Shown: positions 1 to 6,358 of the stretch, piece by piece
Layout: every line of letters begins with the position of its first letter
Numbering within the stretch: the first letter of the stretch is position 1
Assembly (NCBI GenBank): GCA_016288675.1
Contig: JAEELC010000010.1
Coordinates: 1 to 6,711, forward strand
Source of the DNA: Acholeplasmatales bacterium
GTDB taxonomy: Bacteria > Bacillota_I > Bacilli_A > Acholeplasmatales > Anaeroplasmataceae
DNA length: 6,711 bases
Reading direction: 5' to 3'
Translations under genes and position numbers: made by a program
Notes under the pieces: model-generated
Seen by the model: the letters and a program-made list of their open reading frames with translations, nothing else
What the model was told of the DNA's origin: nothing
Databases searched by the model: none

Positions 1-107
1 AGTAATAAATTAGAAACAATTAATTCTTCTAAGCAATTGAAGCAAGTTCCATCATCAAATATTAGTGTGTAATATTTCTTTTCTTTTTTTATTTCTTTTA
101 AAATCAT
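1..107 (-). CDS. recX: Probable RecX regulatory protein, N-terminal fragment (runs off the window)
   Basis: A reading frame starts at the ATG at 107-105 and stays open for 35 codons to the window edge, so the C-terminal part is missing. It begins MILKEIKKEKKYYTLIFDDG. A short basic 'I..I.K.K..YYTL.FDDG' strand pair followed by an acidic helix is typical of the N-terminal segment of RecX, which binds RecA filaments and modulates their activity in recombination and the SOS response. Its first A overlaps the last codon of the upstream YitT-family gene as ATGA, so translation is probably coupled; only a weak GGTGA lies about 10 nt upstream. The helical three-repeat RecX core lies outside the window, so the assignment rests on a short, poorly conserved region. 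A different small protein is possible. Confidence 0.45.
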   Translation of the reverse strand, partial: MILKEIKKEKKYYTLIFDDGTCFNCLEELIVSNLL

Positions 108-1024
108 GAGTCATATTCACCAACGATTTCTCTAGTTTCAGCAAAGAAAGTAAAGGCACTTGGATCTAACTCTTTAATTTTATCGCGTAAAATATAGCAT
201 TGAGCTTTTTCAATTGTACATACAATCATTTTTTTCTTATTACCAGTATAGCCACCAGTTGCATCAACAATTGTTAATCCTCTATCAAATTCATCAAAAA
301 TATATTGCTTGATAATTTCAGGATTGTCACAAATAATAAATGCTGTACGACGAGTTTTAGCATTTAATGCTAAATAGTCACAGATATAACCAGTTAACCA
401 TACAGTACAGATACCATAAATAACCATTTCAATGTTATATGTCCATGTTGTAATGTTATCAATTCCGAAAATAGAATAATTCTTAACTAAGAATCCAGCT
501 AAAATTACAACAAAGAAATCCGTTAAATACATGCTCTTTGAATATGGGATATGAAGCTTTTGTTGTAAGATTTTTTGAACAATATCCATACCACCTGTAC
601 TTGAATTAGCACGAAGACAAATACCAATACCAGTTGCTGAAATTAAACCACCAACAACAGTTGATACTAAATACCAATTAGAAGCTGGTACAGTTTGTAA
701 AAAATATAGAGGATTACAATTTAATCTTTCAAAAATTAAGTTAAATGTAGGGTCTAAAACTGATGCTAAAATTGTCTTTAAGAAGAAATCCTTACCTACA
801 AATACATAAGCACATATTAATAAAACAAATTGTGCAGTATACATAAACATCCAGTCTCTATACCAGCTAATATCTCCTAGTGGCGATGAACGAAGAATAA
901 TTGTTATACCAGAAATACCACCATTAACAAGGTGAGTAGGTGAAAAGAAAAAATAGAAAGCAAAAGCCATCATAAATACACCGATTGTAATTTCAAGTAA
1001 AGATTTAATTAGATGCTTTCTCAT
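104..1024 (-). CDS. YitT family membrane protein (YitT membrane domain + DUF2179)
   Basis: This is an integral membrane protein of 306 aa with about five hydrophobic helices, followed by a soluble C-terminal DUF2179 domain. Family signatures are visible: the membrane-repeat motif NGGISG (residues 34-39), the second repeat motif SSTGGMD (141-147), and the DUF2179 core RGLTIVDATGGYTG (248-261) with DPSAF (287-291). Family size is about 280-300 aa. The physiological role of YitT proteins is not firmly known; transport or signalling is inferred from the fold. The start is ambiguous. GTG at 1033 would add three residues, but the ATG at 1024 has GGTGAG just upstream and is preferred. Either start overlaps the end of prfB (by 20 or 29 nt), which implies translational coupling. 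The stop is TGA, so TGA is a real stop codon in this genome. The downstream gene overlaps it as ATGA. Confidence 0.9.
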   Translation of the reverse strand: MRKHLIKSLLEITIGVFMMAFAFYFFFSPTHLVNGGISGITIILRSSPLGDISWYRDWMFMYTAQFVLLICAYVFVGKDFFLKTILASVLDPTFNLIFERLNCNPLYFLQTVPASNWYLVSTVVGGLISATGIGICLRANSSTGGMDIVQKILQQKLHIPYSKSMYLTDFFVVILAGFLVKNYSIFGIDNITTWTYNIEMVIYGICTVWLTGYICDYLALNAKTRRTAFIICDNPEIIKQYIFDEFDRGLTIVDATGGYTGNKKKMIVCTIEKAQCYILRDKIKELDPSAFTFFAETREIVGEYDS

Positions 1025-2114
1025 TTTTCTCACCCGCTTTCATATTTAAATAAGCATTAACAAACATTTCAATGTTACCATCCATAACACCCTTAATGTC
1101 TGCTGTTTCCGCATTAGTTCTATGGTCTTTTACCATTGTATAAGGAGTAAATACATAGCTTCTTATTTGAGAACCAAATCCATTTTGAAGCTGTTCACCC
1201 TTAATTTCTTTTAAATTTAAATCAGCTTTTAATATTTCAATTTCTAATAATTTAGATTTTAAAACCTTTAAGGCTTCTTCTTTATTTCTTAATTGACTAC
1301 GTTCATTTTGACAAGTTACAACAATATTTAATGGTAAATATGTTAATCTTACAGCTGAATAAGTTGTATTAACACCTTGACCACCATGTCCTGATGACAT
1401 AAAAGTATCTACTCTTAAATCTTCATCAGCAATAATAATATCAAAATCATTTTGAATTTCAGGAGCTATATCAACAGAACAGAATGTTGTATGTCTTCTC
1501 TTGTTAGAATCAAATGGGGAAATACGTACAAGTCTATGAACACCACGTTCACTTTGAAGTAATCCGTAAGCATTTTTACCTGTGATTTCACATGATAAAG
1601 ATTTAATTCCAACTTCACCTGGCTCATAATTTATAAGTCTTATCTTTAAATTATTATTCTTACAGAAATTTTGATACATTCTAAATAACATATCAGCCCA
1701 ATCAAGAGCTTCTGTACCACCTTGACCAGGATGTATTTCAAGTAAGGCATTATATGAGTCATATTTACCACTCAATAATACCATAGTTTCAAATTCACTA
1801 ATTTTCTTATCTAAATCTAAAACTTCATTTCCTAATTCTTCAAAGCTTGAAGAATCATCAAGTTCTAATAATTCATTTATTGAATCATAGCTAAGCTTTA
1901 ATTCCATAAATGAATCATAATTTTCTTTATATGAATTAAGATTTGAAATAATAATATTGGCCTCAACGGGCTTATCCCAGAAATCAGGAGCCAATGTCAA
2001 TTTAGTTAATTTATCAATTTCTTCTTTTAAATGACTAATGTTTAATGATTTTTCTAAACCATTTAATTTATCTTCAAATGAAGTTAAATATTTATTAATT
2101 TCATATTTTTCCAT
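1005..2114 (-). CDS. prfB: Peptide chain release factor 2 (RF2)
   Basis: This class I release factor recognises UAA and UGA in the ribosomal A site and triggers hydrolysis of peptidyl-tRNA. It is 369 aa, the usual length. An N-terminal coiled helical domain (about 1-110) precedes the IHPGQGGTE segment (127-135), the RF2-specific SPF codon-recognition tripeptide (199-201, in RISPFDS), the catalytic GGQ (244-246), and the conserved SQIRSYVF segment (315-322). The SPF motif separates it from RF1, which has PxT. The frame is continuous from ATG: no CTT-TGA +1 frameshift site is present around codons 20-30, where many bacteria have one. The GGQ neighbourhood reads SGHGGQGVN rather than the common SGAGGQHVN. 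It lies 50 nt after secA, behind a terminator, with a strong SD. Its 3' end overlaps the YitT-family gene. No promoter of its own was recognised. Confidence 0.97.
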   Translation of the reverse strand: MEKYEINKYLTSFEDKLNGLEKSLNISHLKEEIDKLTKLTLAPDFWDKPVEANIIISNLNSYKENYDSFMELKLSYDSINELLELDDSSSFEELGNEVLDLDKKISEFETMVLLSGKYDSYNALLEIHPGQGGTEALDWADMLFRMYQNFCKNNNLKIRLINYEPGEVGIKSLSCEITGKNAYGLLQSERGVHRLVRISPFDSNKRRHTTFCSVDIAPEIQNDFDIIIADEDLRVDTFMSSGHGGQGVNTTYSAVRLTYLPLNIVVTCQNERSQLRNKEEALKVLKSKLLEIEILKADLNLKEIKGEQLQNGFGSQIRSYVFTPYTMVKDHRTNAETADIKGVMDGNIEMFVNAYLNMKAGEKNEKASN

Positions 2115-2123
2115 AAATAATGA

Positions 2124-2133
2124 CTCCTCCTTT
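2124..2133 (-). promoter_or_regulatory. Strong Shine-Dalgarno of prfB
   Basis: AAAGGAGGAG is a near-full match to the anti-SD sequence, placed 9 nt before the ATG at 2114. It lies directly downstream of the T-run of the secA terminator and fixes the prfB start. Confidence 0.8.
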
Positions 2134-2139
2134 CAAGGC

Positions 2140-2163
2140 AAAAAAGCCCTTTCGAGCTTTTTT
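2140..2163 (-). terminator. Intrinsic terminator between secA and prfB
   Basis: On the minus strand AAAAAAGCTC and GGGCTTTTTT pair as a 10-bp stem around a GAAA tetraloop, with the six T residues forming the 3' end. One pair is G-U in the minus-strand RNA but would be a C-A mismatch in plus-strand RNA, so the structure favours minus-strand transcripts. The stem starts 1 nt after the secA stop codon, so a terminating ribosome would cover its 5' arm. The A/T-rich lower stem means termination may be incomplete. prfB shows no clear promoter of its own and may depend on readthrough. Confidence 0.75.
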
Positions 2164-2164
2164 A

Positions 2165-4684
2165 TTATCTTCTGCCGTGGCAATATTTAAATTTCTTACC
2201 AGATCCACATGGGCAAAGATCATTTTGACCAACACCCTTAAATACATTCTTAACAGGTTGATGTAATGTATCTGTATGAGAATCATTAGTAACTGTACCA
2301 GCAAGCTTATCTTCACGTTCTTGATTATATCTAATTTCAGCACGCATTAAGAATTTTAAGACATCACGGTTAATAGCATCAAGCATAGCATTGTATAATG
2401 CAAGACCCTTCTTTTGATAAATTTGAAGTGGGTTAGCTTGACCATAGCTTTGTAAAGAAACAGATTGGCGTAGTGAATCCATCTTATCAATATGTTCAGT
2501 CCAATGATCATCAAGAACACGTAATACAATTACTTTTAAGAATTCTTGATATACATCATCAGGATACATATTCTTCTTTTGATCTAATAAATTAGTAGCA
2601 ACTGAATTTAAATAATCAATAATTTGGTCTTCATCATATGTCTTAATTACACCATAGTCACATGCACCTTGACCAAAATAAGTTAAATTAAATTCTTTAG
2701 TAATAGCTTCATCATCAATATCATATCTATTATGACCAACCTCTTCCATATGTGAATAACAAATAGAAGAAACAGCCTTCTTCATTAATTGACGTGCTAA
2801 ATCTTCAATCGACTTATCACGAATAATATGCATTCTTTCAGCATAGAAGCTTTCTCTTTGATGTCTAATAACATCGTCATATTTTAATACGTTCTTACGA
2901 GAATCGTAGTTAGAACCTTCAATACGCATTTGAGCATTAGTAACTAGACGAGTAAAAATCTTAGATTCAAGTGGTAAAGATTCATCTCCACCATTTGTTA
3001 AATGGATAGCGTAATCTAAACGCTTCTTAAAGTTTTCACCACCGAAGCGAACCATTAATTGGTCTTCACTTGAAGTATAGAATCTTGTATAACCTGGGTC
3101 ACCTTGACGACCTGAACGTCCACGTAACTGATTGTCAATACGACGAGATTCATGACGTTCAGTACCAAATACGCAAAGACCGCCTAATTCTTTTACACCT
3201 TCACCAAGCTTAATGTCAGTACCACGACCAGCCATGTTAGTAGCAATAGTTACAGCACCAAATTGACCAGCTTTAGCTACAATTTCAGCTTCACGTTCAT
3301 TGTTCTTAGCATTTAAAACTTCATGTTTGATTCCGCAAGCAGTTAATTTTTTAGAAATAAGTTCACTTGTTTCAACAGCAACTGTACCAATTAAGATTGG
3401 TTGACCTTTTGCATGACGTTCTTGAACCTCTTTAATTAAAGCTTCATATTTAGCATTTGCGTTAGCAAATAATAAATCTGGAGCGTCAATACGTTGAATA
3501 GGTCTATTAGTTGGAACTTCAACAACATACATGTTGTAAATATCTCTAAATTCTTCCTCTTCTGTCTTAGCAGTACCTGTCATACCTGATAGCTTCTTAT
3601 ACATTCTAAAGAAGTTTTGGTATGTAATTGTAGCTACAGTTACAGTTTCTTGTTTAATTTCAACGCCTTCTTTAGCTTCAATAGCTTGGTGTAAACCATC
3701 GCTATATTGTCTACCCTTTAAGATACGACCAGTAAATGAGTCAACAATTAAAACTTCTCCATCTTGAACAACATATTCAACACCATTATGGAAAATAATA
3801 TTAGCCTTCATAGCGTTATCAATTCTATGAACTAGGTTAACATTTTCAGATTCATAAAGATTCTCTAAATGGAACATTGCTTGAGCTTTTTCAACACCTG
3901 AAGGAAGTAATTGAACTGTACGAGATTCAACATCAAGTTCATAATCATCTTCAGTTAAAGATTTAACAAAAGTATCTGCTTCAACATATGCAGCCTTAGT
4001 ATTCTTAGCACGACCTGAAATAATAAGTGGAGTACGAGCTTCGTCAATAAGTACAGAGTCAACTTCGTCGATAATTGCATAATTTAATCCACGTAAATTA
4101 ACTAAGTTTTCTTCTCTTACTGCCATGTTATCTCTTAAGTAGTCAAAACCAAGTTCAGAGTTTGTAGAATACATAACGTCGCAATCATAAGCTGCACGCT
4201 TACCAGCTTGGTCAAGTTCACGAATATTTAAACCAACTGTTAAACCTAACCAACGAAGTAAGTTACCTACATCACCATTAGCTTCACGACCAGCTAGATA
4301 TTCGTTAACTGTGATAATATGTACACCATTACCAGATAAGGCATTTAAATATGCAGGTAATGCAGCAGTTAATGATTTACCTTCACCAGTACGCATTTCT
4401 GCAATATTACCACCATGAATAGCAATACCACCGCATAATTGGACGAAGAATGGCTTCATACCAAGTAAACGCCAAGAAGCTTCACGTACAACAGCATAAG
4501 CTTCTGGTAAAATATCATCTAAAGTTTTTCCATTTTTTAATAATTCCTTAAAATAAGGAGTTTTAGCTTTTAATTCATCATCAGATAATTTTTGCATTTC
4601 AGGTTCTAAATCTAAAACTTGTTGTGCAATTTTCTTATCTCTTTTTAATTCTTTTAATCCTGTATCAAATAATTTTTTAAACAT
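2165..4684 (-). CDS. secA: Preprotein translocase ATPase subunit SecA
   Basis: SecA is the ATPase motor that drives unfolded preproteins through the SecYEG channel at the cytoplasmic membrane. The frame encodes 839 aa, the usual Firmicutes length. Domains in order: N-terminal DEAD helicase motor NBD1 with Walker A MRTGEGKS (97-104) and Walker B-like DEVDSVLIDEAR (206-217); the preprotein cross-linking region (about 220-370, including DSFTGR at 315-320); NBD2 with NMAGRGTDIKLG (483-494) and the RGRSGRQGDPG arginine-finger motif (521-531); the helical scaffold/wing region (about 590-790); and a C-terminal SEC-C zinc finger CPCGSGKKFKYCH (824-836) that binds metal and SecB or ribosome. The start at ATG 4684 is supported by a GGAGA SD with 7-nt spacing. 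It has its own promoter upstream and a terminator on each side. No truncation or frameshift is seen. Confidence 0.99.
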   Translation of the reverse strand: MFKKLFDTGLKELKRDKKIAQQVLDLEPEMQKLSDDELKAKTPYFKELLKNGKTLDDILPEAYAVVREASWRLLGMKPFFVQLCGGIAIHGGNIAEMRTGEGKSLTAALPAYLNALSGNGVHIITVNEYLAGREANGDVGNLLRWLGLTVGLNIRELDQAGKRAAYDCDVMYSTNSELGFDYLRDNMAVREENLVNLRGLNYAIIDEVDSVLIDEARTPLIISGRAKNTKAAYVEADTFVKSLTEDDYELDVESRTVQLLPSGVEKAQAMFHLENLYESENVNLVHRIDNAMKANIIFHNGVEYVVQDGEVLIVDSFTGRILKGRQYSDGLHQAIEAKEGVEIKQETVTVATITYQNFFRMYKKLSGMTGTAKTEEEEFRDIYNMYVVEVPTNRPIQRIDAPDLLFANANAKYEALIKEVQERHAKGQPILIGTVAVETSELISKKLTACGIKHEVLNAKNNEREAEIVAKAGQFGAVTIATNMAGRGTDIKLGEGVKELGGLCVFGTERHESRRIDNQLRGRSGRQGDPGYTRFYTSSEDQLMVRFGGENFKKRLDYAIHLTNGGDESLPLESKIFTRLVTNAQMRIEGSNYDSRKNVLKYDDVIRHQRESFYAERMHIIRDKSIEDLARQLMKKAVSSICYSHMEEVGHNRYDIDDEAITKEFNLTYFGQGACDYGVIKTYDEDQIIDYLNSVATNLLDQKKNMYPDDVYQEFLKVIVLRVLDDHWTEHIDKMDSLRQSVSLQSYGQANPLQIYQKKGLALYNAMLDAINRDVLKFLMRAEIRYNQEREDKLAGTVTNDSHTDTLHQPVKNVFKGVGQNDLCPCGSGKKFKYCHGRR

Positions 4685-4721
4685 GTTTATTTCTCCAATT
4701 GCTTTTTTTCAATTTACAATT

Positions 4722-4750
4722 ATTTTACTATATTTAAGCGATTTATTCAA
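4722..4750 (-). promoter_or_regulatory. Predicted sigma-A promoter of secA
   Basis: The -35 TTGAAT (4745-4750) and -10 TAAAAT (4722-4727) are separated by 17 nt. Transcription would start near 4715, giving a leader of about 30 nt before the ATG at 4684. That leaves no room for a secM-type leader peptide or a riboswitch. Confidence 0.55.
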
Positions 4751-4778
4751 TAAAATAAGGGAATATTAACAATGTCAA
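4750..4778 (-). promoter_or_regulatory. Possible second secA promoter with a perfect -35
   Basis: A perfect TTGACA (4773-4778) is followed 17 nt later by TTTTAT (4750-4755), a weak -10. It lies just upstream of the better-balanced TTGAAT/TAAAAT promoter, and the two could form a tandem pair. A 5-bp-arm inverted repeat, TTTAC-N5-GTAAA (4799-4813), lies about 20 nt upstream of the -35 and could be a regulator site, though such repeats are easy to find in AT-rich DNA. Confidence 0.3.
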
Positions 4779-4855
4779 AATTTATTATTTATGTTATTTT
4801 TACATTTCGTAAATTAATTTTAAAATAAAAAGTAAAAAGACCTTTTAAGATACAG

Positions 4856-4880
4856 AAAAAAAGGACGCCTAAGCGTCCTT
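4856..4880 (-). terminator. Intrinsic terminator of hpf
   Basis: A perfect 8-bp GC-containing stem, AAGGACGC / GCGTCCTT, encloses a TTAG loop. It is followed on the minus strand by a further run of five T. It starts 17 nt after the hpf stop codon and separates hpf from secA, which then has its own promoter. Confidence 0.9.
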
Positions 4881-4897
4881 AAACTTTAAAATTAAGT

Positions 4898-5440
4898 TTA
4901 TTCAGTTTCGATAACAGCATAATTGCCGTCATCACGAACATACATTACCTTTGGTTTTAATGTTTCTTGATCTAAGTAAACGAAGAAATCATGGTCTGTA
5001 AGTTCAAGTTGAGTAATTGCTTCATCATCTGCTAATGGTACTAAAGTCATCTTCTTTGTCTTTACTAATTCAGCAGGTGCTTCTGGCTTAACATCTTTAT
5101 CGAAATATCCTTCAACAAATGTATCCTTTAATGCATCCTTACCCTTATGTTCCTTAACACGAGTTTTATACTTTCTAATTTGTCTTTCTAGCTTATCAAT
5201 AGCTAAATCAATTGATGAGTATAAATCTTCACCCTTTGCTTCGGCTCTTAGAATAACGTTCTTAGTTGGGATTGTAATCTCAACCTTATGATAGCCAGGA
5301 TATACCTTAGCTAGAACACGAGCTCTTAAACCCTTCTGATCTTGGAAATATTGTTCGATCTTTGTTAGCTTGTCTTCAACAAACTCCTTATTACGATCGC
5401 TTGGTGTAAATCCGTTCTTTCCTACTACTTCTACCTTCAT
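4898..5440 (-). CDS. hpf: Ribosome hibernation-promoting factor, long form
   Basis: Long HPF binds the 30S decoding region and dimerises ribosomes into inactive 100S particles in stationary phase or stress. The 180-aa product has the N-terminal HPF/RaiA domain (about 1-95, with the LYSSIDLAIDKLERQIRKYK helix at 73-92) and the C-terminal dimerisation domain (about 125-180, ending in HDFFVYLDQET and VMYVRDDGNYAVIE). The basic helix in the first domain fits the 16S rRNA contact surface. A frame starting at GTG 5449 would add three residues, but that GTG overlaps the SD itself, so ATG at 5440 is chosen. The gene has its own promoter (5479-5507) and terminator. Its position directly before secA is the standard Firmicutes arrangement. 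The terminal segment has VMYVRDDGNYAVIE where B. subtilis-like proteins have VVYRRKDGNYGLIE, a mild divergence. Confidence 0.96.
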   Translation of the reverse strand: MKVEVVGKNGFTPSDRNKEFVEDKLTKIEQYFQDQKGLRARVLAKVYPGYHKVEITIPTKNVILRAEAKGEDLYSSIDLAIDKLERQIRKYKTRVKEHKGKDALKDTFVEGYFDKDVKPEAPAELVKTKKMTLVPLADDEAITQLELTDHDFFVYLDQETLKPKVMYVRDDGNYAVIETE

Positions 5441-5448
5441 AATATCCA

Positions 5449-5454
5449 CTCCTT
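5449..5454 (-). promoter_or_regulatory. Shine-Dalgarno that fixes the hpf start
   Basis: AAGGAG lies 8 nt before the ATG at 5440. The upstream in-frame GTG (5449-5447) shares its first G with this SD, so it cannot be initiated from it. Confidence 0.8.
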
Positions 5455-5478
5455 TTTTTACCTTCTATCCACACTTGT

Positions 5479-5507
5479 ATTATAGCATAAGATACCTGAT
5501 AATCCAA
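5479..5507 (-). promoter_or_regulatory. Extended -10 promoter of hpf
   Basis: TGCTATAAT provides a consensus extended -10 (TATAAT at 5479-5484). A weak -35 TTGGAT (5502-5507) sits 17 nt upstream. The start point would be near 5472, about 30 nt before the ATG. An AAGATA-N13-TATCTT inverted repeat (5489-5513) spans the spacer and -35, and could be an operator or chance. No sigma-B or sigma-H type sequence was recognised, although hpf is stress-induced in related bacteria. Confidence 0.7.
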
Positions 5508-5538
5508 TATCTTTTGACAAAAAATGTCGATTTTTAAG

Positions 5539-5916
5539 TTATTTTAAGACATAGACATTGCATATTAAAACAAGACTAGTTTTAGATATCTTACTAATAT
5601 TATTAAATAATTCTAACTTTTTATCATCAATATAAATATTCTTTTCACAAATTATAATTTCATCCTTGTAATGAGTAATTGCATAATTAAATAAATTACT
5701 ATATTCAATAATAAAAGGGTCTCCTTTAAATTTATAAGCTTCCTTAAATAAAGATAAAATAATTAAATCAAAATCATCTAATGGAATAACGTTAAATTCT
5801 AAATCTATTTTATATTTTTTATAACAATCATCACATATAAAATATCTTTGATTTTCAAGTAAATCTTTCAATTTCCTTTGTACGAAAAAGGTCTTATTAC
5901 ATATTTTACAGCGCAT
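5539..5916 (-). CDS. Small ComFC-like zinc-finger protein lacking the phosphoribosyltransferase domain
   Basis: This encodes 125 aa. The N-terminus has a four-cysteine zinc-binding pattern, CKIC (3-6) and CDDC (28-31), separated by a leucine-rich stretch (KLKDLLENQ), as in the first zinc ribbon of ComF/ComFC proteins. Further on, LSLFKEAYKFKGD (54-66) resembles the ComFC segment 'l...iaqyKyrGDy.L'. The rest (67-125) carries no recognisable PRPP-binding loop (the hydrophobic-DD..TTG type motif). ComFC homologues are about 190-240 aa; this one ends some 70-100 residues early, and the hpf promoter follows directly. ComFC is a DNA-uptake competence protein in B. subtilis, and its gene lies in this same position upstream of hpf-secA-prfB, which supports a reduced ComFC derivative. 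Whether it is functional is unknown. Its SD (AAGGTGA, 7 nt before ATG) lies inside a hairpin. The gene is very A/T-rich, with many K, I, N, F. Confidence 0.6.
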   Translation of the reverse strand: MRCKICNKTFFVQRKLKDLLENQRYFICDDCYKKYKIDLEFNVIPLDDFDLIILSLFKEAYKFKGDPFIIEYSNLFNYAITHYKDEIIICEKNIYIDDKKLELFNNISKISKTSLVLICNVYVLK

Positions 5917-5952
5917 AAAAAAATCACCTTCACTATATCATAGTCAAGGTGA
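5917..5952 (-). terminator. Terminator-like hairpin that also hides the SD of the ComFC-like gene
   Basis: On the minus strand TCACCTT (5952-5946) pairs perfectly with AAGGTGA (5930-5924). After a G-G mismatch, ACTAT pairs with ATAGT around a GAT loop. Seven T follow (5923-5917), and the ATG of the ComFC-like gene comes immediately next. The structure thus looks like an intrinsic terminator for the DUF2752 gene, while its 3' arm is the only SD of the next gene. The plus strand also shows T-runs after the same stem, so it could work in both directions, but no plus-strand gene exists here. Confidence 0.7.
5924..5930 (-). promoter_or_regulatory. Sequestered Shine-Dalgarno of the ComFC-like gene
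   Basis: AAGGTGA lies 7 nt before the ATG at 5916, at ideal spacing. Every base pairs with TCACCTT at 5946-5952 in the hairpin described above. Confidence 0.7.
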
Positions 5953-5963
5953 ATATTTTTTTC

Positions 5964-6350
5964 TTAAAAGAATATATCATTTGGAAATACATATATTAAT
6001 CTATAAATGTATACTCCTAAAAGTAATAATAATACAGATATCCAAAATATCTTTGATTTAAAAATAGGATTTATATATTTTAAATTTCTAAATATACAAA
6101 TAAATCCTAGCACAGGATATAGCCAAAACAAAGGATGATAATAAAAGGAAGCTTTTATATCACCTTTAAATAAGCTAACATAAGCGCGAGAAACACCGCA
6201 CGAAGGACAAGGTATATGACAAATAGCCTTTATTATGCATATACTTCTTTTTTTAAGAACAAAATAAAAGATAGCAAGATATGCTAAAAATATAAATATA
6301 AGTAATACATATATAATTATATTCTTTTTGAAAATCTTGCTATCTTTCAT
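5964..6350 (-). CDS. DUF2752 family small membrane protein
   Basis: This 128-aa protein has three predicted hydrophobic helices (about 10-32, 72-89, 100-122). The family motif is clear: CPSCGVSRAYVSLFKGD (48-64) followed by 'A..YYHPLF', matching the DUF2752 signature 'CP.CG.tRA...l..G....A...nP'. DUF2752 proteins are of unknown function; the CxxC pair could bind metal or form a disulfide, but that is inference. The gene starts 8 nt after the metK stop with only a weak AGG as SD, so it is probably co-transcribed and translationally coupled with metK. Its ATG and codons 2-6 are complementary to codons 24-29. A hairpin terminator starts 11 nt after its stop codon. It is markedly A/T-richer than metK and hpf. 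Confidence 0.85.
   Translation of the reverse strand: MKDSKIFKKNIIIYVLLIFIFLAYLAIFYFVLKKRSICIIKAICHIPCPSCGVSRAYVSLFKGDIKASFYYHPLFWLYPVLGFICIFRNLKYINPIFKSKIFWISVLLLLLGVYIYRLIYVFPNDIFF
6264..6350 (-). repeat. Inverted repeat that could bury the DUF2752 start codon
   Basis: Minus-strand bases 6347-6334 (AAAGATAGCAAGAT) are a perfect 14-bp reverse complement of 6280-6267 (ATCTTGCTATCTTT), with a 53-nt A/T-rich spacer. The stem extends by G-U, U-A and A-U pairs through the whole start codon, to 17 bp (6334-6350 with 6264-6280). Confidence 0.75.
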
Positions 6351-6358
6351 AAATATAC

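Noticed and set aside
97..104. SecA Walker A with GKS instead of GKT (residue positions within SecA)
   Set aside because: Serine is a normal alternative in the GxGK[S/T] loop, so no functional novelty is implied.
2101..2343. An 80-codon minus-strand frame overlapping the secA 3' end
   Set aside because: It is out of frame with secA over its conserved SEC-C coding region, runs through the terminator and prfB SD, and its product has no family-like features.
4685..4897. Possible secM-like leader peptide or riboswitch before secA
   Set aside because: The only minus-strand ATG seen upstream is followed at once by a stop codon, and the predicted secA leader is about 30 nt.
5441..5449. GTG 5449 as the hpf start
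   Set aside because: It overlaps the Shine-Dalgarno AAGGAG; the ATG at 5440 has correct spacing and the usual MKVEV-type N-terminus.
5515..5535. Plus-strand stem TTGACA / TGTCGA with an A5 loop followed by five T, terminator-like
   Set aside because: No plus-strand gene lies upstream, the stem is weak with a G-U pair, and on the minus strand it has a mismatch and no T-run after it.
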